From positions 1,046,001-1,110,000 of the forward strand of contig JBAMJR010000089.1 of the NCBI GenBank assembly GCA_038501785.1: a stretch of DNA of 64,000 nt, in the 5' to 3' direction. Source of the DNA: Myoxocephalus aenaeus (lineage: Eukaryota; Chordata; Actinopteri; Perciformes; Cottidae). The number at the start of each line of letters is the position of its first letter. Positions within the stretch are counted from its first letter, which is position 1. Made by a program: the position numbers and the translations under genes. A model generated the notes under the pieces. It was not told where the DNA came from. It did no database searches and was given only the letters and a program-made list of their open reading frames with translations. This document shows, one piece after another, positions 21,245 to 32,878 of this stretch.

Positions 21245-23597
21245 ATGACCCGTTGGGCCCTTATTGCTCCCCTCCTGCTGGGCCTGTTCATCCACAGTGC
21301 CGTCAGTCAAGAGGCTGAGGACCCCGCTGCCACCGCGGCACCACCCCAGGACCAGGCCTCCGATGGCACACAGGCGGAGGACGAGAATGCAGAGTGGGGA
21401 TTGAACTCCGTCAGAGACAGCTTTGAGTCAGTTGGCGGATACTTTGATTCGATGCTGGAGTTCATGGGTGGACGTGATGGAGTGTGCCAATACCGCTGTC
21501 GATATGGTAAGTCAGTAAATATGGAAAAATACTGATATTGAGCCAGCGCTGTGGACCACCACTGATATATCATTTTAGAGCTTCAAAATATGTTACGATT
21601 TAATTTTAATTGAAAGGAGGAAATGTATTATGGTTTGCTCTTAACACTGATTACATGCAGTGGAAAGAGTTAGTCTAGGGCTGGGTGTCCTAAGCTCCAG
21701 TTGATGATGTTTCCACCCAAATAACAATAAAGTGCCTTAAGAGAAAAAGAAAAGAAAAAACATTTCCTTTTTGGAATCAAAATTGTTAAATGTGGTTTGT
21801 AGTCTGAACATTGCCTGTATGTAACAGCAATGCAACAATGTAAACCCAATAATAATATTGCACTGATCGTATCACCATTGCACATATCTGTTATCATCTG
21901 GAAATGGACTGTGACCCCAGAATGATTCATGCAGTGACTGGGGACTGTGTACTATAACATGTGAAAGGGCATGAACCAAATAAGTACCTTTGTCTCTTTA
22001 CGTGCAGACGTGGGTCTACTTCAAACCCACGTGGTTTTCAAACTGCTGTGATACACGACCTACATCTGATATTGTGTTTGCGTCCCCTTTCAGGGAAAGA
22101 TCCTCTTCCTCGTGTTGGCTACCAGATGCCGGAGCCTGATGGGTGTAGCTCCTACTTCTTCGGTCTTCCTGTGCCAGAAGGGGTATGCTTCTTCTGTCTG
22201 TCCAGGAAAAATACATGTTATATTATGAAACTTGGAAATGTAATTGACACGTACTGTATATAAAAAGCTGAAACTGCATTCTAAGGGTCCCGTAGGAATG
22301 CAGTTTCAGCTTTTTCTGAATGTACGTAGGGACTTAAAACCATTCCAACATTCTCTGCTCTAATTTTTTGTTAGCAGAGCAGGTTTGGTTTTGCTGAATT
22401 AGCATTATATTTTATTTAGTTCAAGTTAGGGCAACTGTTGGCTAGTGAAGTAATGGCCTGCTCCTTAACCATGTCTACTTACAGTATGGCTAGACCAGCT
22501 ACTTGTTATTGTACTCATTGCTCACCTCTGTTGTGTACCAGATGGACATGGGCATCCCTGCCATGACCAAGTGCTGCAATCAGCTGGACATGTGTTACGA
22601 CACATGCGGCTCCAACAAGTACCGCTGCGACTCCAAGTTCCGCTGGTGCCTCCACAGCATCTGCTCGGACCTCAAGAAGAGTCTTGGCTTTGTGTCAAAA
22701 GTTGAAGGTTGGTTGTTTTAACCCATATTTCATACAGGACTGAGTTACTGAGCACATCTCTGTTTTTCAGCAACTAGGGGAACTAGGCGATTATTATATA
22801 AAACTGTAAAAGGTGGTTTTATAATTTTTTTTTTATAAAAGCCCAAAACTGCTGTATTTGGATGTATTGAACACCATAAGTAATATATGTGAAATACATG
22901 GTTTGGTACATGAAAAAATTCAAATAGCATTCAAATAGCCCAAATGGGCCCCAATTGGCCCAAATGAGACCTCGCCTGAATTTTCGGAACTAAAACCCTC
23001 TCTAACTTTGTTCTGCTTCACTTTATCAAAGTCAACCTTTGCAGAGAGAATGTTCACATATTGTGCTATGATTTGGGAGAGGTTTAGACCTTACAGCTGC
23101 ATCATTTCAAAGAAATAATCATCCTGAAAGTGCTTTTTTTCTAGGTGGACCTGAAACCTTTTTCATTTTTGTTGTGTGTCATCTTCATTTACTCTTAACC
23201 AGTAACACATAGACTGATATTTACACATCTGAACAAAATATCACATGTGTAGCCTTTTATTATAACACCAAAATGATTCAAATAGCCCTTGTGGTTGCAG
23301 AGATACACCGTTTTTTAGTTTGGGTATGCAATTTCCGAGCAGAGGCCTAAAAATAGGTGGGGTTTTACCTGCCACAAATTAACTGTATGCTGAGTGTATT
23401 TTATAAAATGTCAAATATTACCTTCTATACTGCTGTGTGCTGACGGCCATTCCTGCTTCTGTCTCTTTGTCTCCTCAGCATGTGAAACAGTAGCAGACAC
23501 CCTGTTCAACACAGTGTGGACTCTGGGCTGCAGACCCTACATGAACGGCCAGAGAGCATCATGCTTCTGTCAAGGAGAGGAGAAAGATGAACTTTAA
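21245..23597 (+). CDS. pla2g12b: Phospholipase A2 group XIIB (catalytically inactive)
   Basis: Four exons, 21245-21506, 22094-22182, 22542-22707, 23479-23597, join in phase to 211 residues (human about 195). Residues 1-20 are a signal peptide (ALIAPLLLGLFIHSAVS). An acidic linker follows, then the GXII core with CQYRCRYG, the Gly-rich calcium-loop region and CCNQLDMCYDTCG. Leu132 replaces the catalytic His of active PLA2s, as in all known XIIB proteins. The Cys-rich C-terminal half is very conserved (KYRCDSKFRWCLHSICSDL). The protein ends EEKDEL, an ER-retrieval signal. Family knowledge: XIIB acts in hepatic and intestinal ER lumen in lipoprotein assembly rather than as an enzyme. An in-frame ATG 60 bases upstream exists, but the signal peptide favours 21245. 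A polyadenylation hexamer lies at 23956-23961. Confidence 0.96.
22262..22315. repeat. Perfect 20-bp-stem hairpin in pla2g12b intron 2
   Basis: The left arm aaaaagctgaaactgcattc (22262-22281) is the exact inverted copy of 22296-22315, with a 14-base loop containing gggtccc. It is RNA-hairpin-like in size, but short of a typical pre-miRNA stem of about 30 bp. Confidence 0.85.
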
Positions 23598-24896
23598 AGC
23601 ATGAAACGCTCTCCTATTTATAACAGCATCAACTAGAGCAGCTGTTGCAAAGACTGCTGTATGACTACTTGAGTAATTTATTTGGAGGTTATTGTTCTGG
23701 TTTAGTTTAGTCATTAGATTACTTTGCATCAAAATGCAGATGTTATTGTTCAAAGTTCAACTTTGTTGCAAGCCAAATCTGTCTTTGTTTATTTGTCAAC
23801 ATTGTTTGTGTATTAGCACAAATACAGTTGGCAAAGGCATATGATTTTGGAAAAGCAAAAATATTGTGGTGTGAACTCATCTCAACAACACAGATAGCCT
23901 CTCGTGCTTCATACTTTTGGGTTTGTATAACCATGTTCTACTTATCTACACTATGAATAAATGTTATGGACACATGTATGAACGTCATTATTTCATGGTA
24001 CACTACTGACACCATTCAATACATAAGAAAAGATGTAAATTTTTTGCAAATCCAATCCAACTCAATTTAGTCTCTTATGGTTGTAATGGTACAATCAGTT
24101 TAAACAGGCTATTGCAAACTTTCCTTTAAAGTAAATTACTATATTTTGCCTCTGAAAATGGATATAGACTAACCGTATTGTATAATTACACTAAATCTCA
24201 TACTGTTTATAATCTACTGTATCTTAAAGAAGCAGTTCACCCCAAAATAAAAAACGTATTTTTCCTTTTTATCAATTGAGATGGTTTTGGCGTTAGTTGC
24301 CTTGTTTTGGAGATATCGGTCTGCCTTCATTTGAATATAATGGGACTATATGGCCGTGTTGACTCAAATGGTATTTAAAAGGCTTATCTACATACACTGA
24401 CCATTTCACAAATAAGACATTTCAGGTTTAGCTCTCTGTTGGCACAATTGGCTTCATTAACATCTACAAGCTCCACTTCGCCAGGCTCAGCTTGTTTTTG
24501 TTTGTTTTAGCTGTCCTTCGTCTGCCTGAGCTCTACTTACAGCTCAATGTTAACATGTGTTAAAGAGCTCATGTTTACAGCGCTGACCTGGTCAGAATTA
24601 CTGAGAACTGCCCCTATTTAGCGTTGACTCCTAACGTTTAATTTTTTTCTCAACTTGACAAAAGTAAAGTAAATGCAAAATACCTGGAGCTGAAAAATAT
24701 ATATTCATCAACAGATTAAGACAGAGCATGCAAAACATACTTTTTTTAATCAAATGTATACAGCACCAAGAAGAAAAAAGGGCGTTTATAAAGAGAGTTA
24801 CAAAGTATTCACAGAAATGTTAAGCTAATACGGGTAAAACCGGTCTCAACCCAAACTGGCAATTAATGGCACAAAAATATTCTTTTAAGGAAGATA
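23598..24896. other. pla2g12b 3'UTR and intergenic DNA
   Basis: The 3'UTR runs to about 23980 with AATAAA at 23956-23961. The rest is AT-rich. A stretch at about 24225-24420 (gcagttcaccccaaaataaaa...) resembles a dispersed fish repeat but was not delimited. Confidence 0.4.
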
Positions 24897-25047
24897 TCAT
24901 TTACTTGTTAGAGTTCGAGGATGATTCAGTACAAATCTGGACAAATGACTAAACACTAAATGGTCCTTTAACACCATCAACTGCATGTGTAAAGAATGAA
25001 TGTTGAACATGAGGTCCACAGAGTCCGTCACAGACTCCACACATCTA
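24894..25047 (-). CDS. Possible terminal exon of an unrecognised gene
   Basis: On the minus strand a strong pyrimidine tract and acceptor (tctccgtag) lead into a frame reading CVESVTDSVDLMFNIHSLH and ending NHPRTLTSK before a stop. A second candidate mini-exon (LEAFNQQ followed by gtaaag) lies near 25520-25540 on the same strand. The peptide is not recognised, and the frame choice is not certain because another frame starting at ATG is also open. Treat it as a candidate only. Confidence 0.25.
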
Positions 25048-25614
25048 CGGAGAAAAGAGAAAAGAGAACAGATTATAAAACACATGAGACCAAATGACAG
25101 ATACTCTTGCTGACAAATTTCATATTTTTTTCCCCCATTGTGGAGTTAATGAAGACTTAATTTCTTAATTTTTAAGAACATGTATATTATTATATTATAT
25201 ATGATTTCAGTGAGAAAGAAAAATACATTGTGATATATATTTTATTTTTTTTAGCCCTCAAATGGAGCATGAAATCCTAACTTAACGTATTACATGTTAA
25301 ATTAGTATCATCATAAATGGGTACTGGTGAATTACTGAAGTGGAAAATTGGCAAAACATTATATTTGATCAGTGCTTACGAAACAGAAGCAGCCCAAAGC
25401 GGGAATATTTATTAATGAATGAAAGATAAACCCTGTCAAACATCAGTGTACTCACACTTACTTACTTCAACCAGTCGGAGAGGGAAGAGAGTTGGCTGGC
25501 TGTGTGACTTTTTGCTTTACCTGTTGGTTAAATGCTTCAAGCTTCAAATAAAGGAATAGAAGAACACAACAATGCATTATTGTGACGTTTTACATTTTTG
25601 AAAATCAACACAGA

Positions 25615-25615
25615 A

Positions 25616-25676
<61 letters not shown>
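25615..25676. repeat. (AAT)n microsatellite
   Basis: A near-perfect AAT trinucleotide run of about 60 bases. It creates the artificial poly-Tyr end of a minus-strand frame. Confidence 0.95.
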
Positions 25677-25677
<1 letters not shown>

Positions 25678-27532
25678 AAAGTACAGGATAAATGTGTGTA
25701 AAAAAAAAGAAGAGAAAAAATATTTTTGAAAATGTTGTGAAATCCTAAAAATTCCTGAGCCGTATTTATCTCAGAAACATTCTTAGAACAAAAAACACTC
25801 CTGCCTCGGAGTAATTTATGAAGCTTCCTAACATACACTGACTTTCTGTGACATCGCTGTTTTACAACACTTTTAGCAGCAAAGTTGAAAATATGATCAC
25901 AAGTTGTAGTTTTCTGACGGATACCAGTAGTTTGGTAGTAGTTTTCAAATACTGATGGAAAAATCGTAGTTTCCGGTTTTACGCACTCGCTCCCCGCTAA
26001 TGAGTCTGGCATCACTTGCGCCCCCAAAATAAAGAAATTGTTATTTTCAGAGCTGATTATGAAAGTAGCAAAGGAGCGCTTCCTTCTCATCACGGTTGAG
26101 AAATGCACAAAAGAGTTGATCAAAAAGAAAATTTATTCAGAATGGAAAGTGAAAAATAGGCATCATCATAGAAACTATTCAGACACGGTGTAATTATAAA
26201 TAATGTATAATGAAATGCACCGCTCTGTTGAATACATTTAGGCCTACTTGCCCAGTAGCCTATTTATATGCTGATACTATATGACCATGCTGGTTATTGT
26301 AGTAATTTATTTAATATTAATGGGGGAAAATGGCTCAGCTTTCCTTAGTTTCCGTGATTGCTGGACAGCCTATACCAGTAGCCACGCTGGTCTGCGTGTG
26401 AATCTACAAACCAGCCAACACTGGTGCATTTATCCAGTTGCCAGATATCTTAGTGTGACTACTTTTATTTCTGGCATTATAGCGTTATTGCAATTGAGTG
26501 GGAGACGTGAACGCACCTCTAATAAAAAAATGTTTTTTTAAACCACAAACATTATCTCTGCACAATGTGATCTGTGGCGTTTCATTAATGTTAGAAGAAA
26601 AACTTATTTACTCTTGATTAAGTACTGTTTTTCATTTTACCTTCAGAATCATTAGCAAGGTTCATTAGTCAGTTGTATTATTAATGAAGCCAGTGACTTC
26701 TGATTGAACTCTCAAACATATGTTAAATGCTTACTTATCAGTAAGTCTCTTGTTTAGGAACAGTATGGTTTTCAGCCTTGTGACTTTGGCCCTGACCAGC
26801 CAATCTATCGAAAGACAGGCAATGGCTCACGATGGAGCCATGAAGACGTCATGCGGCCCTCTGTCTATTGATAAACATATGTATTTAAGAAGGTAGTCCT
26901 TCTCTCATTCTTTGAGCATTCCAAGATACGCAATTGACATATCATGTTGTGATTCTGACTCTGTTCCTTCTTCGAAGAATAAATGTCCTGATTAATGATT
27001 TTACCTCAAGGTTTCGTGTGAATTTTCCTAACAATTAACTTACTGTTATTTCTCCTACAACTTTTTATGCAACCATTTTCTCCTCTTTTAAAACTCTTAA
27101 GCCTCTTAAAAGTCCTCCTTTCTCTTAACGCTTTTTGTTGTTGTTTCTCTTAGACTAAGATGCTTCATCTTTACAAGGATCTTTCTTTGAAAACGTCATC
27201 ATTCTCAGAATTTTCTTAGCATTTGTTCACTAGGAGCAGCTCTTTGTACTTAGAAGCTTCAGGAATAAAACCCTGGTCCTAGAAATATGAAAAACATTTA
27301 CATCACTGAGAATTATTGGTTCGGAGTGATTTCCTGCTCTGAGACACTTGATATATACGAGCCCTGATCCACAAATGAAAAGTATCACTTGCTGTGTAGC
27401 TCATCAGGGCCCAACTTTTCAGCAGATGTAAGTGAAACACATCTTTGATATGTCCTGCTTACAAGTATACAGACAAACGGGACAAAATCTGCATAATCTA
27501 AACTCATAAAATGAGATGGATTAGAAAGATGA
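25677..27532. other. Intergenic, probably repeat-derived
   Basis: A 172-residue minus-strand frame (25605-26123) has no family motif and runs into the AAT array. Segments around 25740-25830 and 27060-27260 share words with dispersed fish repeats (tttatgaagcttcc, ttcttagaa). No gene is supported. Confidence 0.35.
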
Positions 27533-30146
27533 TCAAACCAACATTACACCAACCGTTTTCCTCAAGTTCGCTTTTATTTCCACCTCCGTTGGTGGACGTT
27601 TTTCTTCTTCTGACTGCTTGGCTTCAGGGTCGTCATCATTGAGCTGTGGAGCCTCCCCCTTCTTCACCAAACTGGCTTCAGGGTCATCTTTATTAAGCCG
27701 TGGAGCCACCCCATTCTTCACCAAATTCTTTATTTGATTTGCTGCCCATTTTAGATCTTTTCGTAAACGATTTCTTTTTATGCAAGTTTCTAACTTCCCC
27801 TTCCTCTTGTGGCCCTTTGTGAGTGTCTGTATACAGCGACTGCGACCAGTGTTTGACTGCTTAGTGCAGACGGCCTGCAGGTAGCGATTGCCTGAAATAG
27901 ATCCAGTTTGTCCTTCACTCTTCGACAGATCTGGATTCACAAGTAGGTTAATGTGAGTGTTAAAAGAGTTGCGCTGAGGTCTGTAATCCATGTTGGGTGC
28001 CACTGCAGAGCCAGAAAAGTGTTGGTAGGTGTTTTGTGAATAATGATACCCGCTAGTATAAAGGGAAGGAGGAATAGCACCCTGTGTAGGTGCCCAGTAA
28101 GAATTTGAAGCAGCGCTGTAGGTGCCACTGTCGTAGGCAGAGTATTGCGAGTCTTGGGACAAAATGTTATCTGCAAAGGCAGAACGAGCAGCAGGCTGGG
28201 GATACGTATAGTTTGGTGGATATGGATATTGATAAGAAGCGATTACTTTGGGGTATTCTTCTTCTTTGTCACTGTATGTCCGTTCTTCTTTACTGTCTTC
28301 GTCACCGTCATGGCATATCAGTCCATCTCCACCTGTGTCTCTCGAGTGGCTGCGTTCAGACCTTCGTCTTGATTCTCTGCTGTGGGAGCGCCGACGGTGA
28401 GAGGGGCTTGGACTATAGCTTCTAGAGGTTGACCTTGACGAGGATGCGGAGGAAGAGGAAGAGGAATTACTGTGAGGTTTTTGAGAGTCCTTCTGCCGAT
28501 TCTCCTGCTCTAATCTTGTGTTGTCAGGCTTCTTCCCATACAGCCTCTCCTGAGTCCGGTCTGCTAATTTGCTCATCTCTTCCACGTCCAGACTCATCCC
28601 CAGAGTTTGAAGAATGTTTTGGAGCTGTTTATGCTGCTCGTCCACCTGTGATTTTTCTTCTTCTTTCTTCTTCTTCTTCTTCACTGCAGAGGGAGACTTG
28701 GATCGACTCCTGTCATTCTTCTTCTCGGCATCATCAGGTAGGGAAAGTCTTTCACTGAGGGATCTCTCTTGACTGTGCAGGTCAGTCTTCCTCTCTCCAC
28801 TGTTGGTCCGACTGCTGCCCGGTAGCGAGGCTCCACTATCTGATTGCTGGCTCTCCCTTCTGAAGGTTGGATCTGAATTGTTCTCTGCGGCAGGGGGCTT
28901 AAAGTTGAGGTGCTCCTCACCCAAAGGAAGATCCACACTGTCATCATTGACAATCCTACTGAGGAAGTCCATGTCCACTCCTTTGTTGAGAATGCTGAGG
29001 AAACGCTGGAAACCCTTGTTGACGCCGTTCTCGTTGTCTGGTGATGTAACGTTTTGGCTGGGAGGAGGTTGTATGAGGTCAGGATCCTGGGATAGGTCAG
29101 ATATACAGAAAACACTCTCTTGAGATTATTTATGACATCAAATAGCATCTAATATTTTGGTAATTTTGGAAGGAAGGTCCAAAAATACAATTTGTGATAA
29201 AACCATAACATTAATCTCATCTGCCAACCTCAGAACAGACTTTGTGCTATGATCGGCCTCACTATCTTGTTTACATCATGAAGCTTACTTACAGTGCCGT
29301 GGGAGGATGCAGTGGAGTGCCAGAAACTGAGATACACTGAGCTTATTCAAACAGAAGACCAAACAAAAGAGCAAAAAACATTACAAACCTCTCTGCTTTC
29401 TGGCAAAACAGTCGGATCACTATATCTCTGCTGCATTAGTGCCTTCACTCTGAGCTTCAGGGGATGCCCGTCCTGCACCAGACCATCTTTGCTCCAGCTG
29501 GATGAGTCAATTCTCTCTTTGGGTGAACGAAACTGAGAAAAAACGAGGCAATGCAGTAAACAGTATATTATCTGGAAAACGGTTGGCTACTGCAAGCTGA
29601 AAACACTGATTCTCAAAGTAAAATAATGATATACAACAGTTGATTGGTTATCTGATCCAACAATATATTACTCACCTTGGTCAAAAAGCTGCCAGAATGT
29701 TTTTGCTGCAAAATTAAATTAACCCTCTCTTTAAGAGCAAAACAAGTAGCCGATTCATTACAGGAAAAGTCTGGAGATGACGTCTCAACTGTTTTTAAGG
29801 CAATAGCAGCTTTCTTAAGTAGTATTCGCTCCTCTATTGCTCGAAGCTCTTTTCGCTTTCTTGCCAGCTCTGGATCCTCTTCATTCATCTCAAGTGGTTC
29901 CCCATCTGGTTCCTTGACTTCTGAGTTGTTAATGTAAAAGTTATGCGAGGGAAGACTGAGTTCCTTCCATCCCACATTCACTCCCATCCTGCTTTGAGCT
30001 TCATCAACATATTTGCAGTAAGTGTTCCAGTCCTCATTGGCGCTTGAAGCATCCTCCATGATGTCCTCAACAACATTCTGCAGATTTGGATTCAGATTTC
30101 TCTGGAAGGATCGTATTGTAACGTCAGTCCAGTCGACTGGATTCAT
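27533..30146 (-). CDS. ZNF318-related RS-rich nuclear protein, copy A
   Basis: Exons, complement: 29676-30146, 29389-29532, 27533-29086, all phase 0, 722 residues. Segments matching the ZNF318 N-terminal half as I know it: a charged ELARKRKE block (about 93-100), FQRFLSILNKGV near 230, a Ser/Arg/Lys-rich run, and the helical signature ILQTLGMSL...RTQERLYGKK at about 362-391. Arg/Ser dipeptides and a Tyr/Pro-rich region follow. The zinc fingers of ZNF318 are absent: the frame closes after SRCIQTLTK with a basic tail holding an internal repeat (APRLNKDDPEA / APQLNDDDPEA). ZNF318 is a nuclear transcription and splicing factor, best known for IgM/IgD processing. Function here is inferred only. 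A non-coding upstream exon is likely (acceptor just before 30163). Confidence 0.8.
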
Positions 30147-30163
30147 CTTTCAGCCAGTACACT

Positions 30164-30957
30164 CTGCAAAGTAGAAACAGTGTGGATAAATTACTGTCAA
30201 ATATGTATAGCAGACCTGTTATAACACCGTAACTTTACTGACAATAAAATACGTTAACCTTATTTAATAGAAAATGTAAATTGCCTTTTGAACATGCCCC
30301 CAACTGGCGAAACAGTACCTCAGACATTCACTCGGTTTAACGTTACAGACAACTTTGAAGGAAAGACGATGCCTTGCGTTTGATAAGCCAACCTCAATGT
30401 AAAATGGTGTGATATAACAGTGAACGCTACGTGATTTTTTGCCAAACTACAGACCAAAACAGACTCGCGTTAAACGCTGTTTTTAATTAGCTTAGCTTCG
30501 CAGCTAACACGACTGTTTATCTACTAACCGTTACCGGGACTCAAACCACCCTTTCCTCTGACCCATCACGAAAAGGGTGTCGTTTTAATTATGTTACTTT
30601 GAAAACTAAGGGTGAAATGTCAAAACTGACCTTTAGCCAGCTTCAGGAATAGGTGAGGACAACTGTTAGTGTTAAACATTAGCTTGAAGTGAGGGAGAGT
30701 GGCTAAGACCGCTCCTACCGCTTCGGTGGTGTTGAAAAGTGGATGTTAACAGCGCCTCCTGCTGGACGGAGTACCAACACCGCAGGAATAATTCGGCTTA
30801 TGAGTAAAGGCCATGTATACAGGGTCATACACAAAGTCATTTGTTGTTATTGTTGTGCAACCACATGCAGTTTGTAGTCCCATTTTGCTACACAAGACAA
30901 ACATAAAACAAAATAAAATGTGGAGGCTGAATTATGGAGTCTCAGCCAGAGGAAAGA
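30164..30957. other. Upstream region of ZNF318-related copy A
   Basis: This holds the intron and presumed non-coding first exon and promoter of copy A, probably ending near 30740 where the sequence becomes CpG-richer (gaccgctcctaccgcttcgg). No separate gene is seen. Confidence 0.3.
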
Positions 30958-31407
30958 AGCTGCTTTGAAGTCTGGTGGTATCCCAGCTGATACTTCTGTA
31001 TCGCTTGCCAGATGGCAGCAGGGTTGACATGCTGGGTGGGTAATGTCTTTTAATATCCCTTGGGCTCTTCGCAGGCACCTCTTGACACCAATATTACACC
31101 AATATTACAGATGCTCAGTAGATGGGTACAATGATGTTCTGGGAGCCAATATGTACTGTTCTGGGCAGTGCACGTGCCAGTTTGTAATGTTACCATTTAG
31201 GGTGCTTTCTATTGATCATCTGTAAAAGTTAACAAGAACTTTGCCGACTGGAGCTTTGTCGATTTAAGTTTTTCAAAAGAAATGTAGCCGTTTATGAGCT
31301 TTCTTCACAATGAGGATGTGTGATGTCATATTTTTTGTGATGCCGATTCCCAGGAACTTAAAACTGTTCACTTGCTCCACGTCAGCTCCGTTGATGTAGA
31401 CAGGGGT
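30958..31407 (-). mobile_element. LINE reverse-transcriptase 3' fragment
   Basis: On the minus strand the translation shows VYINGADVEQVNSFKFLGI, then VKKAHKRLHFF, and further on RRAQGILKDITHP. These are hallmark segments of the C-terminal part of fish non-LTR retrotransposon ORF2. The frame is broken by stops and indels, so this is a dead 5'-truncated copy between the two ZNF318-related genes. Confidence 0.8.
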
Positions 31408-32878
31408 GTGTGTGTGTGTTCATGTTCCCTTCACCAAAGTCTACATTTTCATTAACATATCCCACTCATTTGCACATGGACAGTTTAGTCAGTGTTTCTG
31501 AACTTGCACCACTATCCCATAACAGCAATTAGAGGATGAGGACTTAAACCGGTGTGATGTCACCGAGATGTTAATTTAGGCATTGCTTATGAGTCAGTGA
31601 ATGGCACGCTGCCTTTGATGACTACAACACGTTTATACAGTTGCCTGCAAACAAAAGTAGTGATCGGTTTGTTTCATTTAATGAAACAATTTAACAGGCC
31701 AATAGGGTTGTTTTCATCATCTCTGCAGCAGTCTGCATCTACTAAGATCACATCTACACCTCTTAGTTCTTCAGTTCCCAGCTTCAATCTGAGGAGTGGC
31801 ACAAGTATTTAATGACCTTCTCCTGGTGCACTGTATGTGAATTCTTAAAATGGTTGTGGACAGGATTTTTTCACAAGCTCTGCATTCACCTCTCTGAGCT
31901 GGTCTGAAAGTGCGACAGATCTGAAATTAAATTGACCACCAACATTTGTCAAGAATGTTATCTATAAAATCTATGCGATATGATGTAGATAATATATGTA
32001 ATGTATGTTTAACCTGCTTGTTATAGAAATGGATCAATTCAAACGAAACACACCGAATGCTAACAATTTTCCAAACCATAAAAAGGTGTGGTTTTCCAAC
32101 ATCCTGATTTGTCCCATTCGGATGTTGCAGTCTTCTGTATTGTCTCAACCACTGAATGTACTGTGCAACCTGCCATGGAGGACCATTTAGACTTTAGTAC
32201 GTTACGTGACAGTCCCATCTAATGTTTCCTTCTTTTGAGAATTACTTTCCTTCACAATATAGTCAAGAAAATTGGTGCAATTATACAGCTCTCAGCAATT
32301 TACTTACAATCATTGCATTTTATATTATGCTATTCGAATATTTACACCACCATTTTCTGCTTGTGTACAAAAAAAGAAAAGAGAATAGCTTAACTAAGAG
32401 TACAGCACATTTTTATTAATTCATGGATTGGCCAAAACCCTCTGAAGATCGGATTAGGGTGCTATATCATGAGGATAATACAAAAAGACTTCTGTTGACA
32501 AATATAACTTCAACAAAAATTATAATGTATCGAATCATGGTGTTTGAATAACAACATAAAGAAATCAACATTTTCAGAGATCAATAAACACTTTCTTTAC
32601 ATAGTGTTTTTCTTTAGCGTGACACGTGTTACGGATATAAGAACAATAGGCCAGCAATGAACCGAGCTCCAATGCAACCAAGTTTGTCAATAAACTTGTG
32701 ATCTGTTAATTTCCTTGTCTGTGTTATTCTCTGCCTTGTAGTTTGTTGCTGCTGGACAGGGTGCTTGTAAAGGTTCAATATAAATGTTGTCAATGGGTGT
32801 TTTGTGAACGCTGAAGGCCCAGCTGTATATTTCATGAAGATCTTTTACTATTCTCCACAGTCAGATTTTCAACCGTCT
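31408..32878. other. Intergenic, AT-rich
   Basis: No supported gene. It probably includes the 3'UTR of copy B, for which a minus-strand polyadenylation hexamer is at 32412-32417. Confidence 0.35.

Noticed and set aside
22262..22315. A known microRNA precursor
   Set aside because: The stem is only 20 bp with a 14-base loop, lacks the lower stem needed for Drosha processing, and I recognise no miRNA seed. Reported as a hairpin only.
25605..26123. 172-residue minus-strand frame
   Set aside because: No recognisable domain. The C-terminus is a translated AAT microsatellite (poly-Tyr), and the N-terminal part resembles dispersed repeat sequence.
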